A stretch of DNA of 5,505 nucleotides, taken from contig JAFGPH010000066.1 in NCBI GenBank assembly GCA_016926135.1, forward strand, positions 1-5,505, read 5' to 3'. Source of the DNA: Deltaproteobacteria bacterium. Lineage in GTDB: Bacteria; Desulfobacterota; DSM-4660; Desulfatiglandales; HGW-15. Below are positions 1 to 5,505 of the stretch, piece after piece; position 1 is the first letter of the stretch; the number at the start of each line of letters is the position of its first letter. The position numbers were made by a program, and so were the translations under genes. The notes beneath the pieces were generated by a model. That model had not been told where the DNA came from. It saw only the letters and a list, made by a program, of their open reading frames with translations, and did not search any database.

Positions 1-112
1 CCGGGTCCCGTCTTATACGCATCGGAGGAATAGTTGCGGCCTGGACGACCACCCCCAGCGCGGCCCCTCGATCACCTGGAATTTGTACAGGTATTTCTGG
101 GACAGGACACTG
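1..112 (-). repeat. Dispersed intergenic repeat, copy A (cut by left edge)
   Basis: The core lies at 10-65 and reads on the minus strand from GGCCGC through GGGGGTGGT to GGCCGCAACTATT and ends in AAGAC. By hand it matches copy D (5342-5397) at 50 of 56 positions without gaps. The minus strand also carries AGTGTC at 106-111, the same six bases that open copy D, so the element probably spans from about 111 leftward past the window edge. The stretch between AGTGTC and the core (66-105) does not resemble the matching stretch of copy D. A 5-bp inverted repeat (ACCTG 74-78, CAGGT 88-92) lies in it but has no T-run, so it is not a convincing terminator. The copy begins about 18 bp after the transporter stop codon and points the same way as that gene. 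Confidence 0.7.
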
Positions 113-129
113 CCGGGTTGATCGCCGTA

Positions 130-1365
130 TCAGCCAGGTGTCGGGTGCGGTGACCCGCCCTGCGGGGGTTTGACGGAGCCGGGCCGGGCAAACCAGATGA
201 GCACGGCCGAGGCCAGGCAGAATGCGCCCAGGTAGTTGAAGACCAGGGTGAAGTCCCCACGGGTCACGTCCAGCACGTAGCCGCTCAACCAGGGACCCAC
301 CACACCGGCCACGAAACCGTATGCGGTGAAGACCAGCCCGAAGATCGCGCCGAAGTGCTTCATGCCGAAACAGTCCCCTGCGAGCGGGGCGGAGACGGCG
401 AACAGGGTGCCGAAGGCAAAGCCCACCACCGTTGCCAGCACGGACCAGGGGACCAAGCCCTGAACATGCCCGAAAAGCAGATAGGCGCACCCGGCCGCCA
501 GGAAGGTGACCGCCATGGTCGCGTTGCGGCCGAAGAAATCCGAGAGGAATCCGCTCAACAGGCGGCTCAGGCCGTTGGTCATGTTGAAGGCGGTCAGGAT
601 CAGCACGGCCTCGTGAACGGGCAGACCTCCGGCCAGGCCGAAGGAGGTGGAAAGTGTGACCATGGAGATGCCGGCAGCCCCCGCCAGGGCCCACGTGAGC
701 CAAAGGAGCCAGAAGGCCCGTGTGCGGAGGCTCTGGGAGACGCTCAGGGAGGGCCCGAGCGCGGGCGGTGGCTTGGCCGCAGTGGCCCGGGGCGGGGTGC
801 AGGCGGGATCGGGCGGATTCACCAGCGGGACCGCGGCGAGACCGAAGATGAGGGCACCCGCCCCCAGGAGGAGGGTCGTGTTGGAGGCTCCCAAGTGAAG
901 GATCATCCGGCTGAAGAGGGGAGACATGACGGCCGCGGAGAACCCGAAGGCCAGGTTCACCAGGCCGGAGGCAAGGCCCCTCCTGCGGGGGAACCATTGC
1001 TGGACCACGGTGAGGGAGGGGATATAGATGAGGGAGGAGGAGACACCCACGGCAAAGGCCCAGAGGTAGACGAACCCGATGCCCGGAGCCCGGCCGAGGA
1101 GGAGGGTGCTTGCACCACAAAGGACAACCCCCAGGGCCACCAGCCTCCTCGCGCCCGCCTTTTCCTGCCAGCGGCCCGTGAGGAACATGAAGATGCCCAC
1201 GGCTGCCAGCACGAAAAAGAGGGTCCGGCCCACGGCCCCTCTCCCGATGTGAAAGCTCGTTTGCCAGTGCTGGGCCATCACCCCCGGGAGGCCGAAGATA
1301 AAAGCTCCCGGCCAGAAAATGGCCGCGCAACTGCCTGCGAGGGCCGCCGGTCCGGTTCTACGCAT
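130..1365 (-). CDS. MFS transporter, OFA (oxalate/formate antiporter-like) family
   Basis: Predicted inner-membrane secondary transporter of 411 residues, the usual size for a 12-helix major facilitator. The hydrophobic segments form two six-helix halves separated by a polar, proline-rich cytoplasmic loop at about 184-215. Motif A occurs twice: GRWQEKAGARR (64-74, with Glu in place of the usual Asp) between helices 2 and 3, and GFLSDFFGRN (272-281) between helices 8 and 9. The stretch QQWFPRRRGLASG (122-134) and the DCFGMKHFGAIFG...TAYG region (331-350) are typical of OFA proteins. I chose the start at 1365 because AAGGAGG (1374-1380) lies 8 nt upstream; an in-frame ATG at 1434 would add 23 polar residues before helix 1 and has no better ribosome site. 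The substrate cannot be read from sequence. The TAYG in putative helix 11 lacks the lysine that OxlT uses for oxalate, so a different carboxylate or another solute is likely. The family call is firm; the substrate is unknown. Confidence 0.88.
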   Translation of the reverse strand: MRRTGPAALAGSCAAIFWPGAFIFGLPGVMAQHWQTSFHIGRGAVGRTLFFVLAAVGIFMFLTGRWQEKAGARRLVALGVVLCGASTLLLGRAPGIGFVYLWAFAVGVSSSLIYIPSLTVVQQWFPRRRGLASGLVNLAFGFSAAVMSPLFSRMILHLGASNTTLLLGAGALIFGLAAVPLVNPPDPACTPPRATAAKPPPALGPSLSVSQSLRTRAFWLLWLTWALAGAAGISMVTLSTSFGLAGGLPVHEAVLILTAFNMTNGLSRLLSGFLSDFFGRNATMAVTFLAAGCAYLLFGHVQGLVPWSVLATVVGFAFGTLFAVSAPLAGDCFGMKHFGAIFGLVFTAYGFVAGVVGPWLSGYVLDVTRGDFTLVFNYLGAFCLASAVLIWFARPGSVKPPQGGSPHPTPG

Positions 1366-1373
1366 CCTCAAGG

Positions 1374-1380
1374 CCTCCTT
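1374..1380 (-). promoter_or_regulatory. Shine-Dalgarno site of the MFS transporter
   Basis: AAGGAGG on the minus strand with an 8-nt spacer to the ATG at 1365. It is a near-perfect anti-16S match and fixes the transporter start in place of the upstream ATG at 1434. Confidence 0.8.
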
Positions 1381-1409
1381 CGTGCACCTTTTCATCCATA
1401 AGCCCACAT

Positions 1410-1438
1410 ATTCTGCATCCATGAATGGAAGCATGCAA
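1410..1438 (-). promoter_or_regulatory. Possible promoter of the MFS transporter with a palindrome in the spacer
   Basis: On the minus strand TTGCAT (1433-1438) and CAGAAT (1410-1415) are 17 bp apart, each matching four of six sigma-70 consensus bases. The predicted RNA start would be near 1403, leaving a leader of roughly 37 nt that contains the strong ribosome site. A perfect inverted repeat TCCAT-GA-ATGGA (1418-1429) lies between the two boxes, where a repressor operator could sit. Both hexamers are weak matches, so this is a suggestion only. Confidence 0.25.
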
Positions 1439-1447
1439 TGCGTAAGT

Positions 1448-1664
1448 GCCGCGTTGGGGGTGGTCTCTCAGGGCCGCAACCATTTCTACGATGCCTCTAA
1501 GACGGGACCGGGTTTCTGCTTTTTCCACAAGCAGCCCCAGGCAGCGACCCTAGAAACGGGGAACAGCCCTGGCCCTGCAAAGGTAAGAATTTCGACACTA
1601 CGGGGCGGTCATCGGCAACGGATAAAGATCGGTTGCGGCCCTGAGAGACCACCCCCGGGGCGGC
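1448..1664. repeat. Inverted pair of repeat copies B (plus) and C (minus) bounding a 149-bp spacer
   Basis: Copy B (1448-1503, plus strand) has the full core, from GCCGC through GGGGGTGGT and GGCCGCAACC to AAGAC. Copy C (1631-1665, minus strand) has only the first part. Their facing arms, 1448-1481 and 1631-1664, are inverted repeats with 31 of 34 positions paired, including a perfect 26-bp block (1456-1481 against 1631-1656). Both share a TCTCAG variant in the middle where copies A and D have GTCC, so B and C are closer to each other than to the others. The spacer 1482-1630 contains a hairpin (CTGCTT 1516-1521, AAGCAG 1529-1534) and GACACTAC (1594-1601), the complement of the GTAGTGTC found at the left end of copy D. 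No transposase reading frame is visible. Short open frames crossing the pair exist on both strands but look non-coding. Confidence 0.7.
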
Positions 1665-1665
1665 C

Positions 1666-1931
1666 CGTCCTATGCCACGTATTCGTGAACGTATGTATGA
1701 AAAGGCGCGCTTTGGAAGCTGTTGCACCAGCCCGTCTGAAGCACCGTCCTCAATGCCGGCCGAAAGACAACGCCCCTCCCGCCGAGGGCAAAAGTGCTCA
1801 CTCAAGCAAACTCGCTCCTTACACCTGCGCCTATGCCCACCAAGGGATGGGCAAATCGCGGTTGCCGAACAGGATGCCAGAAAGCACCGGGGACTTCAAG
1901 GGTTCCTTCCCCGTTGACGGGTACAAACCGA
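1666..1931. other. Intergenic stretch with no recognised gene
   Basis: Open frames cross this stretch, but their translations are Arg/Pro/Ser-rich without any recognisable domain or ribosome site. Visible structure is limited to short hairpins: GCCCA/TGGGC (1835-1839 with 1848-1852), and a longer one at 1888-1913 pairing CGGGG with CCCCG and AAGG with CCTT around a GTT loop, with a 5-nt bulge on one side. The latter sits just upstream of the proposed purA promoter. I see no tRNA, riboswitch or clear terminator here. Confidence 0.4.
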
Positions 1932-1960
1932 TTGACAAGGTGGGGCCTTTCGGATAACTA
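1932..1960 (+). promoter_or_regulatory. Likely purA(-mnmG) promoter
   Basis: A perfect -35 hexamer TTGACA (1932-1937) is followed by GATAAC (1953-1958), which matches four of six -10 positions at a 15-bp spacing. The short spacing and imperfect -10 lower confidence. A second TTGACG (1914-1919) lies 18 bp upstream of the first. Transcription from here would give a leader of roughly 90 nt before the purA ATG at 2054. Confidence 0.45.
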
Positions 1961-1966
1961 GTTTAG

Positions 1967-3349
<1,383 letters not shown>

Positions 3350-3354
3350 ATTTT

Positions 3355-3386
3355 CCTTGCGCCCTGCACCTTGCACCCTGTACCTT
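3355..3386 (+). repeat. 7-bp tandem repeat filling the purA-mnmG gap
   Basis: Four and a half units with period 7: CCTTGCG (3355), CCCTGCA (3362), CCTTGCA (3369), CCCTGTA (3376) and CCTT (3383). The third base alternates T/C, giving a higher-order period of 14. It begins 6 bp after the purA stop and ends 7 bp before the mnmG ATG, so it occupies nearly all of the 44-bp gap and the place where a ribosome site would be. The pattern resembles the heptameric short tandem repeats described in cyanobacterial spacers; a relation to them is not implied. Confidence 0.75.
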
Positions 3387-3393
3387 CTTTCTC

Positions 3394-5280
3394 ATGCCCA
3401 CCTATGACAAACATTACGATGTGATCGTTGTCGGCGCAGGTCATGCCGGTTGCGAAGCTTCCCTGGCAGCGGCCCGCATGGGACATCCCACCCTCCTCCT
3501 TACCATCAACCTGGACCACACGGCCGCCATGAGCTGCAACCCCGCCATCGGGGGGCTCGCCAAGGGCCACCTCGTGAAGGAGATGGATGCCATGGGCGGT
3601 GAGATGGCCAAAAGCGCCGACCGGACAGGCATCCAGTTCAGGAGGCTCAACACCCGAAAGGGGCTGGCCGTCCAGGGATCCAGGTCACAGAACGACATGG
3701 ATCTCTACAGGAAGCGGATGAAGGGGGTGGTGGAGACTCAACCCAACCTGGACGTGCGGCAGGCCATGGTGGACACCCTGCTGGTGAGGGACGGCAGGAT
3801 TTACGGTGTGGAGACCCACATCCACGAGAGATTTCTCTCCCGCGCCGTCATCCTGACCACCGGGACCTTTCTGCGCGGACTGATTCACATCGGTCTGGAC
3901 CACTTCCCCGCCGGCCGCATGGGTGATCCCCCTTCCTCCCGGCTCTCGGAGCAACTGACGGAACTTGGCTTTGAGATCGGAAGGCTCAAGACGGGCACCA
4001 CTCCCCGCCTGAACGGCAGGACCATCGACTACAGCGGACTGGAGATCCAGCGGGGAGACGAAAAGCCCAGGCCTTTTTCGTTCACCACCACCGGGGTCTG
4101 CCTTCCCCAGGTGCCCTGCCACATCACCTACACGTCGCACAAGACCCACGAGTACATCCGGAGCGGCCTGGACCGCTCTCCGCTTTATTCGGGCGTCATC
4201 ACCGGCGTGGGCGCCAGGTACTGCCCCTCCATTGAGGACAAGGTGGTCCGATTCCCCGAACGGCAGAGGCACCAGGTTTTTCTGGAGCCCGAGGGGCTGG
4301 ACACGGTCGAAGTCTATCCGAACGGCATCCCCACCAGTCTCCCTATTGATATCCAGGTTAAGATGGTCAGGTCCATCCCCGGCCTGGAAAAGGCCGAGAT
4401 CGTGAGGCCCGGGTATGCCATCGAGTATGATTATGTGGACCCACTTCAGCTCAAGCCAACCCTGGAGACCAAGTTGGTACAAGGCCTTTTCCACGCAGGG
4501 CAGATCAACGGCACGTCGGGGTATGAGGAAGCTGCGGCCCAGGGGTTCATGGCGGGCATCAACGCGGTCCTGAAGGTGAGGGGCGAAAGGCCCCTGATCC
4601 TGGAAAGATCCCGGGCCTATATGGGGGTCCTCATCGACGATCTGGTCACCAGGGGGACCAAAGAACCATACCGGATGTTCACATCGAGGGCGGAGTACCG
4701 GCTGCTCCTCAGGGAGGACAACGCGGATTTCCGGTTGAGGGATATCGGATTCCGTCTGGGCCTGGTCTCCGACGAGGACTATCGAGCCTTTTGCAGGAAG
4801 AGAGACAGGGTGGAAGGTCTTCTGGCCCGGCTGGAGGAGGTGCGTATCAGGCCGGAGCAGGGCGTTCAGGAAAGGCTTCGGGAACTCGGGTCACCGCCCA
4901 TCAAAAACCCCACCTCCCTGGCCCAGTTGCTCAGGAGAAGCGAGATCCTCTTCGACCATATCCGCCTGTTCGATCCCGGGCTGGATGACACGGAGGATGC
5001 GGTTGCGGAAGAGGCGGAGACGAGGATCAAGTACGAGGGCTACATCAGCCGGCAGGAACGGCAGGTGGAGAAAATGAGAGGGATGGAGGGCACGAGGCTT
5101 CCAGAGGACTTGGATTACCAGGCTGTCTACGGGCTGACCAGAGAGGTCCGTGAGAAGCTCGCCAGGGTAAGACCCGTGTCCCTGGGTCAGGCCTCCAGGA
5201 TATCCGGGGTCACGCCAGCGGCCCTGGTGGCCCTGCAGGTCCACCTGAAGCGAATGGGCCGTTCGTGCTATCCACGCTAA
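3394..5280 (+). CDS. mnmG: tRNA uridine-5-carboxymethylaminomethyl modification enzyme MnmG (GidA)
   Basis: FAD-dependent cytosolic partner of MnmE. Together they install the (carboxymethyl)aminomethyl group at position 5 of wobble U34 in tRNAs reading NNA/NNG codons, using methylene-tetrahydrofolate, GTP and glycine or ammonium. The product has 628 residues, against 629 in E. coli. The N-terminal Rossmann fold shows [11 protein letters not shown] (12-22) for FAD binding, then [13 protein letters not shown] with Cys48. The first family signature occurs as [14 protein letters not shown] with Cys277; these two cysteines match the essential pair known in E. coli (Cys47 and Cys277). The second signature [17 protein letters not shown] and the C-terminal helical MnmE/tRNA-binding part (YEGYISRQ...EDLDY...) are intact. 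The Pro normally preceding RYCPS is Ala274. The ATG at 3394 is the only start that keeps the first beta strand, yet it has no purine-rich ribosome site upstream. Neighbouring mnmE, rsmG or parAB genes, common elsewhere, are absent here. Confidence 0.97.
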   Translation: MPTYDKHYDVIVVGAGHAGCEASLAAARMGHPTLLLTINLDHTAAMSCNPAIGGLAKGHLVKEMDAMGGEMAKSADRTGIQFRRLNTRKGLAVQGSRSQNDMDLYRKRMKGVVETQPNLDVRQAMVDTLLVRDGRIYGVETHIHERFLSRAVILTTGTFLRGLIHIGLDHFPAGRMGDPPSSRLSEQLTELGFEIGRLKTGTTPRLNGRTIDYSGLEIQRGDEKPRPFSFTTTGVCLPQVPCHITYTSHKTHEYIRSGLDRSPLYSGVITGVGARYCPSIEDKVVRFPERQRHQVFLEPEGLDTVEVYPNGIPTSLPIDIQVKMVRSIPGLEKAEIVRPGYAIEYDYVDPLQLKPTLETKLVQGLFHAGQINGTSGYEEAAAQGFMAGINAVLKVRGERPLILERSRAYMGVLIDDLVTRGTKEPYRMFTSRAEYRLLLREDNADFRLRDIGFRLGLVSDEDYRAFCRKRDRVEGLLARLEEVRIRPEQGVQERLRELGSPPIKNPTSLAQLLRRSEILFDHIRLFDPGLDDTEDAVAEEAETRIKYEGYISRQERQVEKMRGMEGTRLPEDLDYQAVYGLTREVREKLARVRPVSLGQASRISGVTPAALVALQVHLKRMGRSCYPR

Positions 5281-5282
5281 TG

Positions 5283-5421
5283 TAGTGTCTCAACGTCATC
5301 GTTATAATGGTGCCGTGCCCTCATAGGATAACACCTTACATGGCCGCCCTGGGGGTGGTTGTCCGGGCCGCAACTATTTCTCCGATGCCTCTAAGACAGG
5401 TTCCGTTCAGACACCACACTA
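5283..5421 (+). mobile_element. 139-bp MITE-like element, repeat copy D
   Basis: The element begins TAGTGTCTCAACG (5283-5295) and ends with ACACTA (5416-5421). Its right end read on the minus strand is TAGTGT-GGTGT-CTGAACG, matching the left end except for a 5-nt insertion and one base. Inside lies the family core (5342-5397) with GGCCGC, GGGGGTGGT and GGCCGCAACTATT, ending AAGAC. It has no coding capacity. A perfect TATAAT (5303-5308) occurs inside, without a good -35. The element fills the whole convergent gap: it starts 2 nt after the mnmG stop, and its last three bases form the stop codon of the minus-strand gene to the right. No transposase is present, and no clear target duplication is visible beyond TA at each edge. 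A stable REP-like or terminator role is the alternative. Confidence 0.6.
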
Positions 5422-5505
5422 GCGCCCCTTGGCCCTGGATCTCTTCATGTACCTTTCCTCCGCAGGGGTGATCTGCCTTGCGAAAAGGTAGGAAACGACA
5501 GTGGC
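5419..5505 (-). CDS. C-terminal end of an unidentified gene (start lies beyond right edge)
   Basis: The minus-strand frame is open from the right edge for 28 codons and stops at TAG (5419-5421). The last residues read ITPAEERYMKRSRAKGR, a basic tail typical of many protein C-termini. About 20 of 28 codons end in G or C, similar to the other genes here, which favours this frame. A second minus-strand frame is also open but would run on through the repeat into mnmG. No family can be assigned from so short a piece. The stop codon is supplied by the terminal bases of the neighbouring repeat element, so the native end of the protein may have been altered. It is convergent with mnmG. Confidence 0.45.
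   Translation of the reverse strand, partial: ATVVSYLFARQITPAEERYMKRSRAKGR

Noticed and set aside
355..1401. 348-codon open frame on the plus strand opposite the transporter
   Set aside because: Its translation is Gly/Glu/Arg/His-rich with no domain, and it mirrors the transporter codons. Long antisense frames are expected in GC-rich genes.
1366..1434. Upstream ATG (1434) for the transporter
   Set aside because: It adds a polar 23-residue segment before helix 1, and the AAGGAGG at 1374-1380 is placed exactly for the ATG at 1365.
1775..1800. Possible terminator hairpin (CCCTC/GAGGG) in the spacer
   Set aside because: Only five base pairs, with no following T-run and no gene ending nearby.
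1497..1805. 102-codon minus-strand frame within the spacer
   Set aside because: Translated repeat DNA without domain or credible start; Cys/Pro/Arg/Ser-rich.
1319..1957. 212-codon plus-strand frame crossing the divergent spacer and both inner repeat copies
   Set aside because: It starts inside the transporter gene on the other strand, runs through repeat DNA, and shows no domain or ribosome site. The GVVSQGRN piece is simply translated repeat core and reappears on the minus strand from copy C.
3355..3386. Tandem heptads as a CRISPR array
   Set aside because: The units are 7 bp with no spacers between them.
3685..4494. 269-codon open frame on the minus strand opposite mnmG
   Set aside because: Antisense shadow of a highly conserved gene, with low-complexity composition.
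5298..5310. TATAAT inside copy D as an outward promoter
   Set aside because: The -10 is perfect, but no acceptable -35 or TG extension lies upstream, and only the 3' end of a convergent gene follows. It is kept as a note in the element entry.

Overview
The window is GC-rich DNA (about 60% by eye) with heavy use of AGG (Arg), GGG and GAG codons. It carries two housekeeping genes, one transporter gene, the last codons of a fourth gene, and a family of dispersed intergenic repeats. The codon style, an OFA-type major facilitator and the repeat-filled spacers suggest a GC-rich Desulfobacterota-like (deltaproteobacterial) chromosome. That placement is an inference; no rRNA or other marker gene is present to confirm it.

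Layout: positions 1-112 hold a repeat copy (A) cut by the left edge. On the minus strand, 130-1365 encodes a 12-helix MFS transporter of the oxalate/formate antiporter (OFA) type. A 688-bp divergent spacer (1366-2053) follows. It holds a possible transporter promoter, two copies (B and C) of the repeat facing each other as a 34-bp inverted repeat, about 270 bp with nothing recognised, and a plausible purA promoter and leader. On the plus strand, purA (2054-3349, adenylosuccinate synthetase) is followed after 44 bp by mnmG (3394-5280, tRNA U34 modification). The short gap is mostly a 7-bp-period tandem repeat lying where mnmG's ribosome-binding site should be. Two bases after the mnmG stop, a 139-bp element (copy D) with TAGTGT...ACACTA ends fills the whole gap to a convergent minus-strand gene. 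That gene's last 28 codons (5419-5505) reach the right edge, and its TAG stop is made from the element's own terminal bases.

How the genes work together: PurA commits IMP to AMP synthesis. MnmG, with MnmE (not in this window), modifies wobble uridines of tRNAs. The two are probably cotranscribed as housekeeping genes but share no pathway. The transporter is transcribed divergently and is likely independent. The most unusual content is non-coding: one repeat core of about 56 bp occurs four times in 5.5 kb, only in spacers, twice just after a stop codon in the same orientation as the gene before it. It looks like a small non-autonomous mobile element or a REP/MITE-like family without a transposase here. 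I see no tRNA, rRNA, CRISPR array or phage gene.
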